From NCBI RefSeq assembly GCF_009711345.1, contig NZ_SMMA01000058.1:49794-102800 (forward strand): a stretch of DNA of 53,007 bases, written 5' to 3'. Numbering within the stretch: position 1 is the first letter of the stretch; every line of letters begins with the position of its first letter. This DNA is from Pseudovibrio flavus. GTDB lineage: Bacteria > Pseudomonadota > Alphaproteobacteria > Rhizobiales > Stappiaceae. This document shows, in pieces, positions 26,920 through 35,888 of the stretch. The position numbers and the translations under genes were made by a program. The notes below the pieces were generated by a model. It saw only the letters and a list, made by a program, of their open reading frames with translations. It did no database searches and had not been told where the DNA came from.

Positions 26920-27108
26920 ATGTTAAGCCCTTGCGTGAAAATGTGCAGACTGGATGAAGAAGCGCGGTTTTGTACCGGCTGTCTTCGCACGCTTGAGGAA
27001 ATCCGCGATTGGAGCACCATGAGTGATACCCAGCGGCGTGATGTGATGGCCACTCTTGAAGAGCGCCAGCACGTCACCCGAGCCACTGTGACAAACGGAG
27101 CAGAATAA
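26920..27108 (+). CDS. DUF1289 small cysteine-rich protein
   Basis: This 62-residue protein has the DUF1289 pattern: SPCVKMCRLDEEARFCTGC, then RTLEEIRDWSTMSD. Four cysteines (C5, C9, C18, C21) are positioned to bind a metal or small Fe-S cluster. Function is unknown in the family. Its stop codon overlaps the ATG of the following protease-like gene by one base (TAATG), so the pair is translationally coupled. Confidence 0.88.
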   Translation: MLSPCVKMCRLDEEARFCTGCLRTLEEIRDWSTMSDTQRRDVMATLEERQHVTRATVTNGAE

Positions 27109-27830
27109 TGGTTTATGTCATTGGTCTTGTGCTGCTCGTTAGTGCCATGGTTCTGGGTGTCATCACCGGCTACATGGACGGGCCGGATTTCATGAAGACC
27201 GATATTCACGACAAAGGCCCGCAGATTGTTTCGCTCGTTACCGTTTTGCTGCTTGTAAGCGCGGGGCTGGTTGCCCGTCGGCCAAGCGTTTTGCATATGC
27301 TGCGCGGTTTTTTGATGTGGGGTGCTCTTGGGCTGCTGCTCGTGGTGCTTTACGCCTTTCGCCACGATCTTGCTATGGTGAAAGATAGAGTTCTGGCGGA
27401 GGTTATGCCAGGCTCTATTATCGAGAACAGCAACGGCGAGATCACCGTAACCAAGGGGCTTAGCGGGCAGTTTGTTGTAGAAGCATCGGTTGATAACGCA
27501 CCCGTCACCTTCCTCATTGATACAGGCGCCAGTCACCTGACTTTGAAAGAAGAAGATGCTCGCCGCGCAGGTTTCAATACCGGTAGCCTGAATTATTCGA
27601 CACCTGTTTCGACCGCGAACGGGTTGGGCTATGTGGCGCCCATTCGTCTTGAGGAAGTACGCCTTGGTCCTGTTGTACTGACCAACGTTCGGGGATTTGT
27701 TGCGCAGCCGGGCATGCTCAACACAAGCCTATTTGGCATGAGCACACTTGGAAAATTTGCAGGTTGGCGTGTTGAGGGGGACCGGATGATATTAACGCCG
27801 CGCCCCGGTATGAATCAAAGCAGGCTGTAA
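27108..27830 (+). CDS. Membrane-anchored retropepsin-like aspartic protease (TIGR02281 type)
   Basis: The 240-residue protein has three predicted N-terminal helices (about 3-21, 40-56 and 65-84) followed by a single-lobed aspartic protease domain. The active-site motif is FLIDTGASHLTL, with DTGAS at 138-142. A second conserved segment, SLFGMSTLGKF, precedes the end. A single lobe means the protein must dimerise to be active, as in retroviral proteases. Its targets are unknown; relatives of this clan in alphaproteobacteria are mostly uncharacterised. It is coupled to the DUF1289 gene upstream. Its 3' end overlaps the convergent TauE/SafE gene by 16 bases. Confidence 0.88.
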   Translation: MVYVIGLVLLVSAMVLGVITGYMDGPDFMKTDIHDKGPQIVSLVTVLLLVSAGLVARRPSVLHMLRGFLMWGALGLLLVVLYAFRHDLAMVKDRVLAEVMPGSIIENSNGEITVTKGLSGQFVVEASVDNAPVTFLIDTGASHLTLKEEDARRAGFNTGSLNYSTPVSTANGLGYVAPIRLEEVRLGPVVLTNVRGFVAQPGMLNTSLFGMSTLGKFAGWRVEGDRMILTPRPGMNQSRL

Positions 27831-28639
27831 AGAAAACGCAGGCAAACCAGCAGCAAAAAGATACCAAAGCCGATCTCGAGCTGCCTTTTGTTAAGTTTAT
27901 GTGCTGCAGCCGCACCAAGCGGAGCGCAGTAAATAGACGCCGGAATGATGACGGCTACCGCCAGCACATTCACATAGCCCAAAGATAACGGCGGCAGACC
28001 AGCAATGCCCCACCCTGCCCAGATCATTCCAAATACTGCCGGAATGGAAATCAGCACACCAACACCAGATGATGTTGCCACTGCCTGATGGATTGGCCTG
28101 CCGAACAGTGTCATGAAGGTATTATTCATGACACCGCCACCAATGCCCATCAAAGTAGAGAGAAACCCGATTATCATGCCAATACAAAAGCGGATCGGGT
28201 TTGCAGGAATATCCGTTCCCAGCCGCCAGCTATCACGGTTAAAGAGCATGCGCATTGCCACCAGAAACGCGATAGCGACAAAGATCGCCTTCATCTGCTC
28301 GCCGTTGATGATGGAAGCGACCCAAGAAGCGATAAGTACACCGGCAGGAATAGCCATGACCCAGCTACGCAGGAGCTGTTCATCTACCGCGCCGCGCTTT
28401 CTATGGGAGAAGTAGGACCGCAAGGATGTAGGTACGATTACAGCAAGCGAAGTAGCTACTGACACATGCATGACGACACTGGCATCCACGCCTGCAAGAG
28501 ACAGGATGGTTGCCAATACGGGAACAAGCACAGCGCCGCCACCAATGCCGAATAGACCGGCAAGAAAACCCGCAATGGCTCCGGAGAAAACCAGCGCTAC
28601 AGCCATAATGAAAAATTGATAGGACAGTAGCGTAGCCAT
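27815..28639 (-). CDS. TauE/SafE-family sulfite/organosulfonate exporter
   Basis: This inner-membrane protein of 274 residues has about eight helices in two repeated halves. Each half begins with the family glycine motif: GFLAGLFGIGGGAVLVPVL (about 24-42) and GFLSTLMGIGGGVMNN (about 154-169). Family members export sulfite, sulfoacetate or related anions; the substrate here cannot be told. No sulfonate degradation gene is next to it. It is convergent with the aspartic-protease gene with a short 3' overlap. Confidence 0.9.
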   Translation of the reverse strand: MATLLSYQFFIMAVALVFSGAIAGFLAGLFGIGGGAVLVPVLATILSLAGVDASVVMHVSVATSLAVIVPTSLRSYFSHRKRGAVDEQLLRSWVMAIPAGVLIASWVASIINGEQMKAIFVAIAFLVAMRMLFNRDSWRLGTDIPANPIRFCIGMIIGFLSTLMGIGGGVMNNTFMTLFGRPIHQAVATSSGVGVLISIPAVFGMIWAGWGIAGLPPLSLGYVNVLAVAVIIPASIYCAPLGAAAAHKLNKRQLEIGFGIFLLLVCLRFLYSLL

Positions 28640-28730
28640 GCACCCTCCGCAGCTTTCAATAGAAACAACTTTGGAGGGTACTAGAGTGTTTACTAGCCTT
28701 TGGGAAGCAATTCCCCAAAACCTTTGTGAA

Positions 28731-29747
28731 TTACGCTAGAGCAAGCCGCTCCGGACGCTCAACAGCATCGAGCGCCTCAAGCACAACATCAAGCCCCGCA
28801 CCCGGCTTATTGGCGTTTACTGTAAGGATGCGGCGGAACACGCGTGCACCCGGCACGCCCTGATAGGTGCCAAGCATATGGCGAGTGATGTGAGAAAGAC
28901 GGGTGCCCTTTTCAAGTTCTGCTTCAATGTATGGCAGATACTGACGAATAGCGTCAGCAGGCAAAATGGCTTCGCTCTCGTCACCATAGATCTCGCTATC
29001 AACCAAAGTCAGCATGGCAGGGTTCTGATAGGCAGCACGGCCCAGCATCACACCATCAACATGGGTCAGGTGATCCTTGCACTCTTCCAAGGTCTGGATA
29101 CCGCCGTTAATGCCGATAAACACCTCTGGCAGACGCTGCTTCAAACGGTAGACAAGGTCATAGTTGAGCGGCGGGATATCGCGGTTCTCTTTCGGGCTTA
29201 GTCCCTTAAGCCACGCTTTGCGAGCGTGGACCCAGATGCCATCAGTTCCGGCCTTCAGAACATCGTCAACCAGCGCATTGAGCGCCTCTTCCTCGTTCTG
29301 CTCGTCAACACCGATACGGCATTTGGTGGTAACCGGAATAGAGACCACCTCTTTCATAGCGGCGATACATTCGCCCACCAACTGAGGTTCAAGCATAAGG
29401 CATGCGCCAAAGCTGCCGTTCTGTACGCGGTCAGACGGGCAACCGACGTTGAGGTTCACCTCATCGTAGCCCCAGTCCTCAACCATCTTTGCTGCTTCTG
29501 CTAGGTCTTTAGGATTGGATCCACCAAGCTGGCAGGCAACCGGCTGCTCGCCCTTGTTAAAGTCGAGATGACGGGCGCGATCTCCGTGGATCAAAGCACC
29601 AGTGGTCACCATCTCTGTATAGAGGAGCGAACGGCTGGTTAGAACACGGTGGTAGGAACGGCAGTGACGGTCAGTCCAGTCGAGCATCGGCGCGACGGAA
29701 AAGACAGGAGAGCCGACCTTGTAGAGAGTATCTTTGTGTTCCGACAT
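28731..29747 (-). CDS. dusA: tRNA-dihydrouridine(20/20a) synthase
   Basis: This flavoprotein reduces uridines 20 and 20a in the tRNA D-loop. It is 338 residues with a TIM-barrel FMN domain. APMLDWTDRHCR (19-30) begins the barrel, and C103 in NLNVGCPSDRVQNGSFG is the catalytic Cys. The RKAWLKGLSPKENR loop (about 175-188) and the HxTRH segment LSHITRHMLG belong to the DusA subgroup. Binding of FMN fits GVMLGRAAYQNP. It stands alone. Confidence 0.95.
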   Translation of the reverse strand: MSEHKDTLYKVGSPVFSVAPMLDWTDRHCRSYHRVLTSRSLLYTEMVTTGALIHGDRARHLDFNKGEQPVACQLGGSNPKDLAEAAKMVEDWGYDEVNLNVGCPSDRVQNGSFGACLMLEPQLVGECIAAMKEVVSIPVTTKCRIGVDEQNEEEALNALVDDVLKAGTDGIWVHARKAWLKGLSPKENRDIPPLNYDLVYRLKQRLPEVFIGINGGIQTLEECKDHLTHVDGVMLGRAAYQNPAMLTLVDSEIYGDESEAILPADAIRQYLPYIEAELEKGTRLSHITRHMLGTYQGVPGARVFRRILTVNANKPGAGLDVVLEALDAVERPERLALA

Positions 29748-30316
29748 TAAAGCAGTACCAGCTAGCTAATCTAAGAATTCTTCGAGTGTGCCACACTCAC
29801 ATAGCACGGCCTTGCCTCTCTTGAGGCGGTTAAGGCTCTAACATATGCGGAAGTGGCGACAGCGGGACCAATCGCGGCCCAGCACGCTGCGGGCCAGAGA
29901 TACGGCATTAACGCAGCAAAACACAAGCAATTTTTGCGATCCGTCTTCATGGGCAGGTTCAGACAGCCTCTATGACAGCTACTCATGCGCCTAACGTTAG
30001 CTCTGCTCTTTTCAGATTTACTGTAGTATCTGCGAGAACAATTAAATATTCAGCGCCTTAAAAACGATAGACGCGCACGCGGCAGCCGCCTAAATACCTC
30101 TTTAAAGACAAATATAAACAGAGCGATAAGCGAGTTATCGCGGCTCATGCTCTCGCAAGTTGTTTCTGGGCCTTACCTTTACCTGCAACTCTTGAAGAAG
30201 CTGACCAAGAACCGTAAATGCTCGTTTACAAACCGACCATTTTTGTTGATTACACCCGTGTTTTTCTGAGGAATTGACGGACACTCTGTTATATTGCCGA
30301 AAAAAGGGACGCCGCA
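29748..30316. other. 569-bp gap upstream of dusA and the second Lrp gene
   Basis: This is the largest gene-free stretch in the window. A minus-strand frame at 29771-29986 (71 codons, cysteine-rich) lacks any family likeness and is not called. I checked for tRNA-like cloverleaf patterns and saw none. A perfect inverted repeat GCGATAA-GCGAG-TTATCGC lies at 30123-30141, about 175 bases before the Lrp-type start. A TTGACGGACACT word just before that gene (about 30275-30287) resembles the TTGAACGGAA arm downstream of it. Confidence 0.5.
30123..30141. promoter_or_regulatory. Perfect 7-bp inverted repeat upstream of the Lrp-type gene
   Basis: GCGATAA-GCGAG-TTATCGC is a 19-bp interrupted palindrome with no flanking U-run, so it is more likely a protein-binding site than a terminator. 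The regulator is unknown. Confidence 0.45.
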
Positions 30317-30796
30317 ATGCCTGAGATAAAAGACGAACTCGATCGAAAATTGATCGCCATCCTGCAAGCAAACGCCAGAGAGCCGGTATCTTCCATATCC
30401 CGCCGCCTTGGTGTGCCACGCTCTACAGTGCAGGAACGCATCTCCCGCTTGGAGAGAAACGGTGTTATTGCCGGTTATACCGTCATTTTGGGCGACGACC
30501 ACGCGACCCGTCCCGTTCAGGCTCTTGTGATGCTTTCTGTATCCCAGCAGATATCCAAGGAGTTGACCCAGCGTTTGGAATCTTACCCTGAAATTCGCAG
30601 CTGCATGACCATTTCCGGTGAGTTTGACCTGTGCTTAGTGGTGGAACCCTCCCGTTTGGAAGAGCTGGACGACCTGCTTGACGAGATCGCGACAATTCCG
30701 GGCATTCAGCGCACACGCTCTTCGATTGTTCTTTCCCAGCGTTTCGTTCGTCAGCGCAAGACGCTCTCAACCGCCTTCCTGAACGCACCAATTTAA
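30317..30796 (+). CDS. Lrp/AsnC-family regulator linked to a lysine-dehydrogenase-like gene
   Basis: The 159-residue regulator has an N-terminal HTH (about 6-55, with GVPRSTVQERISRLERNGVI) and a C-terminal AsnC/RAM ligand domain (SGEFDLCLVVEP around 104-115). The gene is followed 174 bases later, on the same strand, by a saccharopine/lysine-dehydrogenase-like gene. Inverted repeats lie in the gap. That layout suggests it controls the neighbouring enzyme in response to an amino acid, perhaps lysine. The C-terminal tail beyond residue 140 is basic and variable. Confidence 0.92.
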   Translation: MPEIKDELDRKLIAILQANAREPVSSISRRLGVPRSTVQERISRLERNGVIAGYTVILGDDHATRPVQALVMLSVSQQISKELTQRLESYPEIRSCMTISGEFDLCLVVEPSRLEELDDLLDEIATIPGIQRTRSSIVLSQRFVRQRKTLSTAFLNAPI

Positions 30797-30859
30797 CGAG
30801 AAATAGATTCTATCCGACAACTTGCCCACCTTGACTTAACCACACATTCGTCAAAATAA

Positions 30860-30892
30860 CATTTTTTTCGTTATTTGAACGGAACTTTCCGT
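30860..30892. promoter_or_regulatory. Inverted repeats between lrp-type and dehydrogenase genes
   Basis: Two palindromes lie side by side: AAATAAC...GTTATTT (about 30854-30876) and ACGGAA-CT-TTCCGT (30879-30892). The second, read with its flanks, is TTGAACGGAACTTTCCGTCAA. Such a site about 80 bases before the dehydrogenase start fits an Lrp-type operator. The first could also act as a weak terminator of the regulator gene. Confidence 0.5.
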
Positions 30893-30970
30893 CAAATTGG
30901 CAGATTGCACTCTCCATTTCGTTCGTAATTGCACGTAGAATTATGGCAATTCATGATTGATTGGAGGGAC

Positions 30971-32095
30971 ATGATGGAGAAGTGGGATATTGCCATCGTT
31001 GGGGCAGGCAAAATTGGCAAAATGATTGCCAGTTTGCTGGTTCAAAGCGGAGATTACTCTGTAACGGTTATTGATCATAGCGAGCAGGCGCTTGCGGCCT
31101 TTGCGGTGGACCACTGCGCCAAGCTATGTATTGACGTTGCAAATGAAGAACAGCTCACCAAGGCACTGCTTGGCAAGGAAGCGGTTCTTTCTGCTGCACC
31201 GTTCTTCCTGACAGAGGTTATTGCGAGGGCCGCGAAGGCGGCGGGCACCCATTACTTTGACCTTACCGAAGATGTGGCAGGCACTCAGAAGGTGTATGAA
31301 CTGGCGCAAGGCGCCGACGTTGTGTTTGCGCCGCAGTGCGGGTTAGCGCCGGGTTTCGTTTCCATTGCTGCTCATGATCTTGCCAAGCGCTTTGACAAGC
31401 TGGAAAGCCTCACCTTGCGCGTTGGCGCTCTGCCGCGCTTTCCGACCAACCGGTTGAAATACAACCTCACTTGGTCTACCGACGGCCTCATCAACGAGTA
31501 CTGCAACCCGTGCCTTGCTATTGAAGACGGAAAGCTGGCCAAGGTCGCTCCGCTTGAAGGGTATGAGCGCTTTTCACTTGAGGGCGTTGAATATGAAGCT
31601 TTCAACACATCTGGCGGTCTCGGCTCCCTTACTCAGACCCTTGATGGCAAGGTGGAAGACCTCAAGTATCTATCCATCCGCTATCCGGGACACCGCGAGA
31701 TCATCAGCCTACTTCTCAAAGACCTTGGCCTTGAGAAGCGACGTGATCTACTGAAAGAGGTTATGGAAACGGCTATCCCAGCAACCCATCAGGACACGGT
31801 TCTGGTGTTCATCACCGCAAGCGGTATGAAAGACGGACAGCTGGAAGAAATCTCCTACCTCAACCGCGTTGAAAGCCGCGAAATTGGCGGCACACTCTGG
31901 AGCGCTATTCAGATTTCGACGGCGGCAGGGATCTGCGCAACACTGGACCTGCTACGTGAAGGCAAAATCGCCAGCAAGGGCTTCGTAAAACAGGAGGACA
32001 TCCGCCTTGATGACTTCCTCGCCAACCGCTTTGGGGGTCTCTATGAAGGACGTGATCTGGACCACGGCGGTCATGACCGCCGCGAGGCTGCCTGA
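30971..32095 (+). CDS. Saccharopine-dehydrogenase-family enzyme, possible lysine 6-dehydrogenase
   Basis: This NAD(P)-dependent oxidoreductase has 374 residues. The N-terminal Rossmann motif is IAIVGAGKIGKMIASLL (about 6-22). DVANEEQLTKAL and APFFLTEVIARAAKAAGTHYFDLTED are the next family blocks, and CGLAPGF (about 132-138) is the conserved loop of the saccharopine/lysine dehydrogenase group. The length fits lysine 6-dehydrogenase and related enzymes rather than the longer fungal saccharopine reductases. The start is chosen at the ATG at 30971 (or 30974) because GGAGGG lies just upstream; the frame is open to 30929. The adjoining Lrp-type regulator supports an amino-acid substrate. The gene abuts cydC end to end with no spacer (TGA/TCA). 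Confidence 0.8.
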   Translation: MMEKWDIAIVGAGKIGKMIASLLVQSGDYSVTVIDHSEQALAAFAVDHCAKLCIDVANEEQLTKALLGKEAVLSAAPFFLTEVIARAAKAAGTHYFDLTEDVAGTQKVYELAQGADVVFAPQCGLAPGFVSIAAHDLAKRFDKLESLTLRVGALPRFPTNRLKYNLTWSTDGLINEYCNPCLAIEDGKLAKVAPLEGYERFSLEGVEYEAFNTSGGLGSLTQTLDGKVEDLKYLSIRYPGHREIISLLLKDLGLEKRRDLLKEVMETAIPATHQDTVLVFITASGMKDGQLEEISYLNRVESREIGGTLWSAIQISTAAGICATLDLLREGKIASKGFVKQEDIRLDDFLANRFGGLYEGRDLDHGGHDRREAA

Positions 32096-33835
32096 TCAGT
32101 CCTCCCGCAAGCGTGCGAGAGTTTTGCTATCCAACGGCAGGGGCGCTTCATTGAGGCGCCCTTCCTCTAACACCAGTAACCGATCTATGTGCTGAAGTTC
32201 GATAGCGCGGTGAGAAATCACCAGAACGCTCTGGTCCTTCGTCATTTCAAAGAAGCTCTGCAAGACTGATCGGGCGGTTGCCTCGTCCAGCCCTTCTGTC
32301 AGTTCGTCAGCGATCCATAGCTTCGGCTTTTTTAGAAACGCACGAGCTAGAGACAAGCGCCGCGCCTCACCGCCTGATAGTCCAAGGCCGCCTTCTCCAA
32401 GCACCTCCTCTAGCTGATTAGACTTCGCTGTGATGGTTTCCTTCAAACCTGCTCTTTCCAATGCCAGCCACAGGTCATCGTCACTCGCCATTGGATTGGC
32501 GATGCGAAGGTTCGCAGCAACCGTGTCATGAAAAATCTGCGTACGCTGACCGACCATGACAAGCTGATCACGCAGCGATGCTTCGTCGATCTGCTCCAAT
32601 GGAACGCCCTGAAAGAGAACGGTGCCCTGCTCAACAGGAACGAGGCGGGCGATGATGGATGCAAGCGTAGATTTGCCCGACCCGCTAGCGCCGATGATTG
32701 CCGTGCGGCTTCCGCTCTTCAGTTCAAGGTCAACATCCGCCAGAACCGGCTTTTCGCTCTTCGGCCATCCATAGCTGAGGGCTTTGATGCTTACCAGCTT
32801 GTCATGCGCAGCCTCAGGAAGCTCCTCTCCCGTTTCAAAGAGCGCATGATTTGAAGTGCCAGCTTCCACGAGGTCTTCCACCCGCTTTGCTGCCGCACTC
32901 ATGCGGTGCCAGTTGGATACGCCTGCTGCGACCGAGCTGAGGGTTTCAGGCAATGCGAAGGCGATCAACACAAACAGAGCGATGTACTTCAGCTCCATGT
33001 GGCCTTGAGCATAGGAAAGTGCTGCGAAAAGGAAGGTTAGTGCGACCATTGCCTGCCCGATGCCTGCAACAATGGCAGCGCCTTTGTTTTCCTTCTCCTG
33101 CTGCTCTGCTACCACAAGGCTTTGCGCGTCTGCCGCTTTTTGAACCGCGTCGCGCTGGCGTTCCAGACCGCCGTAGACTGAAAGATCGCGGCGACCACGC
33201 ACCATGTCACTGGTGCGGACGCGCAGAGCATCGTTTACGGCAGCGGCCCACTTGGCCCGCGCCTGCGGCCGCTCACCAGAAAGGCGCGCCAGCAGTAGCA
33301 AGCCGACGCCCTGCAGCAAACCGATGGTTAGAACTGCAAATGGAGCGCGTACCCAAAGCAGGTAAAGCGTGATGGCGCTCACTGCGATGGAGCTGAATAG
33401 CGGCACGGCAAGGCGCAAATAAAGGCCGTCGAGATGTTCTACATCGCTCACGATGCGTGACAGTGCGGTTGCCTGTCTTCCCGCTCCTTGCTTGATGCTC
33501 TTTAGCACCACACCGCGAAACACGAGCGTGCGCAGACGTTCCAGAAAGCGGAAGGTGGTATCGTGCGTAACAAGACGCTCCAGATAGCGCCCGAGGATGC
33601 GCACAGCTGCATAAAGGCGAATATTGGAGGTCGCGATGGAGTAATTAAATGCGAGCCCTGCCCCAGCTAATCCTGCAAGAGCTGCGGATGTCATAAACCA
33701 GCCGGAAATTGCGAGCAGCGCAATACCAGCAGCAGTTGGCAGAATACATAGATGCAGGCCGAACCAGAACGCAAACGGTGCCTGCTTTTGCAGTCTCCAG
33801 ATGACAGAACCGGATGCACGAAGGGAGCTGATCAT
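32096..33835 (-). CDS. cydC: CydC, thiol/heme ABC exporter subunit
   Basis: This is one half of the heterodimeric ABC transporter CydDC, which affects periplasmic cysteine/glutathione and is needed to mature cytochrome bd. The 579-residue protein has a six-helix membrane domain (about 1-310) and an ATPase domain with Walker A IGASGSGKST and signature LSGGEARRLSLARAFLK. The Walker B region IADELTEGLDEAT ends in Glu as usual. Its start overlaps the cydD stop by four bases. No cydAB (cytochrome bd oxidase) genes follow; the next gene is convergent. Confidence 0.92.
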   Translation of the reverse strand: MISSLRASGSVIWRLQKQAPFAFWFGLHLCILPTAAGIALLAISGWFMTSAALAGLAGAGLAFNYSIATSNIRLYAAVRILGRYLERLVTHDTTFRFLERLRTLVFRGVVLKSIKQGAGRQATALSRIVSDVEHLDGLYLRLAVPLFSSIAVSAITLYLLWVRAPFAVLTIGLLQGVGLLLLARLSGERPQARAKWAAAVNDALRVRTSDMVRGRRDLSVYGGLERQRDAVQKAADAQSLVVAEQQEKENKGAAIVAGIGQAMVALTFLFAALSYAQGHMELKYIALFVLIAFALPETLSSVAAGVSNWHRMSAAAKRVEDLVEAGTSNHALFETGEELPEAAHDKLVSIKALSYGWPKSEKPVLADVDLELKSGSRTAIIGASGSGKSTLASIIARLVPVEQGTVLFQGVPLEQIDEASLRDQLVMVGQRTQIFHDTVAANLRIANPMASDDDLWLALERAGLKETITAKSNQLEEVLGEGGLGLSGGEARRLSLARAFLKKPKLWIADELTEGLDEATARSVLQSFFEMTKDQSVLVISHRAIELQHIDRLLVLEEGRLNEAPLPLDSKTLARLRED

Positions 33836-35670
33836 GAAAGCACCTCCTGAAGCATACCGTCTTGCAAACGCAAATGCCTATCTGCCATCGCCATCACGCG
33901 CTTATCATGGGTTACACAAAGCACCGGCGCAGATTTGGAAAGCGTGACAAGCCCTTCCAGAATGACAGCGGCGGTTTTCCCATCAAGGTCCGCTGTTGGC
34001 TCATCAGCAATTACGAGAGGCGCGTCTTTGCGCAGGAAAGCGCGAGCCATAGCAACGCGGCGTAGTTCACCAAGCGAGAGGCCGGACCCATCCTCCCCAA
34101 CCACTGCGGAAAGACCACCTTCCTTCTTCAACAAAACGGCGCGGGCGTGGCTGGCATCAAGGGCAGCTATCAGCTCTTCATCGCTGGCGTTTTGTTTCGC
34201 AAGCTTTAGATTGGCGCGGATAGACCCGTGAAAGAGCTGCGGGGCTTGTGACACAAGAGCAAGAGACTGCTGCCAATTGGAAAGGCCGTAAGCACCGAAC
34301 GGCTGATCGCCATAAAGAACACGGCCGCCCTCTGGCTGCAAAAAGCCGAGAAGCGCATCAATCAGGGTGGACTTACCCGCTCCGCTTGGACCAGAGATCA
34401 CAACAAGCTCAGGGCGCGAAAGCGTGAGGTTCACATCACGCAGCACTGGACGACCAGCCCGAGAGACGCAAAGCCCCTCCAACACGACCGCGCCCTTGGG
34501 AGGGAGAGGTAACAAAGTAGACGCGGCCTGTGTGCCCTCCACTTCGCCGCTTGCGCCTTTCAGCGCTGCATCCTGTTCCGCCAGATGGTCACCGGCAGCA
34601 ATAGCCGATGCGCGGTCATGATAAGCGGCGGAAAACAGGCGGAGCGGCGCAAAGAACTCTGGCACCAGCAACAGCATGAAGAGCCCCGTGGTAAGGCTGA
34701 TTGGTTGGCCATAGCTGCCGAAGCTCCAATAACCCAGCAGAGAAAAGCCCACATATATGGCAGTTGTGGCAACACCAATTGCAGCGAAAAGCTCTAGCGC
34801 GGTGCTGGAAAGGAATGCAATGCGCAGCACCGCCATGGTGGACTTTCTGAATTCACCGCCCAGCTCTGCAATCTGGTTTTCGGTACGCTCCACAGCTCCA
34901 AAAAGGCGCAGGGTTTCGAGACCACGTAGCCGGTCCAGTAGCACGGCGCTCATATTGGACATAACAAAGAACTGGCGATCGCTCGCCTTCTTCGCTCTGA
35001 TGCCAATGATCGCCATAAATGCCGGTACAAGCGGAGCGCACAGCAGTAGCACAAGAGCGACAAACCAACTGACACAAGCAACAGCTAACAGGATAACCAA
35101 TGGAACGAGCACCATACGGTTCTTGATTGGCAGGTAGCGGGACATGTAAGGCCCAAGCGCCTGAACATGATCCACCAACACACTTGCCACTGCGCCACTC
35201 GCAGGCACCTGATGGGCAGGAGAAAGAGACGCCAGCCTATTGATGAGCCGTCGCTGCAGGGTATCGCGTGTTTGCGTCGCTGCGTTCAGAGAAAGGGAAG
35301 TCCCCTTCTTGCGCAGGACATGGCGAAGAACCGCGATGAGCAGAATGCAAATGGCTGTAAACAGCGGTGAGAATGCAAACTGGGAGAACTTCGCCTGCGG
35401 GTCTACAAACGCTCCGATACCAAGCGCGAGCAAGGCTGCCTGCGGTATCCAGAGCAACTCCGCTAAGGCTTGCAGGCGTGCCGAGCGGCCAATGGTTTTA
35501 GCTTGGAGTGCCGTTTGTTCGTCCAGCCAGATTTGCCCTTGACTGCGGGCGCGCCGTTTTTTTGCACGCCCCGCCTGCTTCGCCTTGTCAGCACTCGGCG
35601 CAAATTTGCTGCTTACTCGTTGTTCCGGCTCGTCTGGCGTATCGTCCACCCTAATAACGCTCACAGACAC
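33832..35670 (-). CDS. cydD: CydD, thiol/heme ABC exporter subunit
   Basis: This is the partner of CydC, with 612 residues: an N-terminal basic extension of about 60 residues (RAKKRRARSQGQ), a six-helix membrane domain and an ATPase domain. Walker A is ISGPSGAGKST, the signature is LSLGELRRVAMARAFLR and Walker B is PLVIADEPTADLD. The signature reads LSLGE rather than LSGGE, a known style of degenerate signature in CydD. The two genes form an operon (cydD then cydC) with ATGA overlap. The export role is from the family; the direct substrate is still debated. Confidence 0.92.
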   Translation of the reverse strand: MSVSVIRVDDTPDEPEQRVSSKFAPSADKAKQAGRAKKRRARSQGQIWLDEQTALQAKTIGRSARLQALAELLWIPQAALLALGIGAFVDPQAKFSQFAFSPLFTAICILLIAVLRHVLRKKGTSLSLNAATQTRDTLQRRLINRLASLSPAHQVPASGAVASVLVDHVQALGPYMSRYLPIKNRMVLVPLVILLAVACVSWFVALVLLLCAPLVPAFMAIIGIRAKKASDRQFFVMSNMSAVLLDRLRGLETLRLFGAVERTENQIAELGGEFRKSTMAVLRIAFLSSTALELFAAIGVATTAIYVGFSLLGYWSFGSYGQPISLTTGLFMLLLVPEFFAPLRLFSAAYHDRASAIAAGDHLAEQDAALKGASGEVEGTQAASTLLPLPPKGAVVLEGLCVSRAGRPVLRDVNLTLSRPELVVISGPSGAGKSTLIDALLGFLQPEGGRVLYGDQPFGAYGLSNWQQSLALVSQAPQLFHGSIRANLKLAKQNASDEELIAALDASHARAVLLKKEGGLSAVVGEDGSGLSLGELRRVAMARAFLRKDAPLVIADEPTADLDGKTAAVILEGLVTLSKSAPVLCVTHDKRVMAMADRHLRLQDGMLQEVLS

Positions 35671-35826
35671 CCCACAGTCTCGATAGGTTATATTACCTAT
35701 TCTTGTTAGCGATGATCTGAGGCTCCGTCATCCCTTCCTTAGGCTATTACCTGCGAGACAAAACAGCGCACCCAACCTTGCAACAAACAAATAACGCAGG
35801 GTCTTCTGCCTTAAATGCCAAGGCAC

Positions 35827-35857
35827 AAAAAAGGCGCTCTGAATTATCCAGAGCGCC
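35827..35857 (-). terminator. Terminator of mmsA
   Basis: On the minus strand GGCGCTCTG-GATAATT-CAGAGCGCC is followed by TTTTTTGTG. It lies 32 bases after the mmsA stop codon. Confidence 0.93.
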
Positions 35858-35888
35858 CAATTTAGCAAAGCAGCCTTAATGAACTGGC

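Noticed and set aside
29771-29986. Cysteine-rich 71-codon frame upstream of dusA
   Set aside because: No family likeness, no clear ribosome-binding site, composition not like neighbouring genes. It could still be a small unknown gene, but I cannot support it.
29748-30316. A tRNA or small RNA in the 569-bp gap
   Set aside because: No cloverleaf-like pairing with conserved T-arm bases was found; only an isolated 7-bp inverted repeat.
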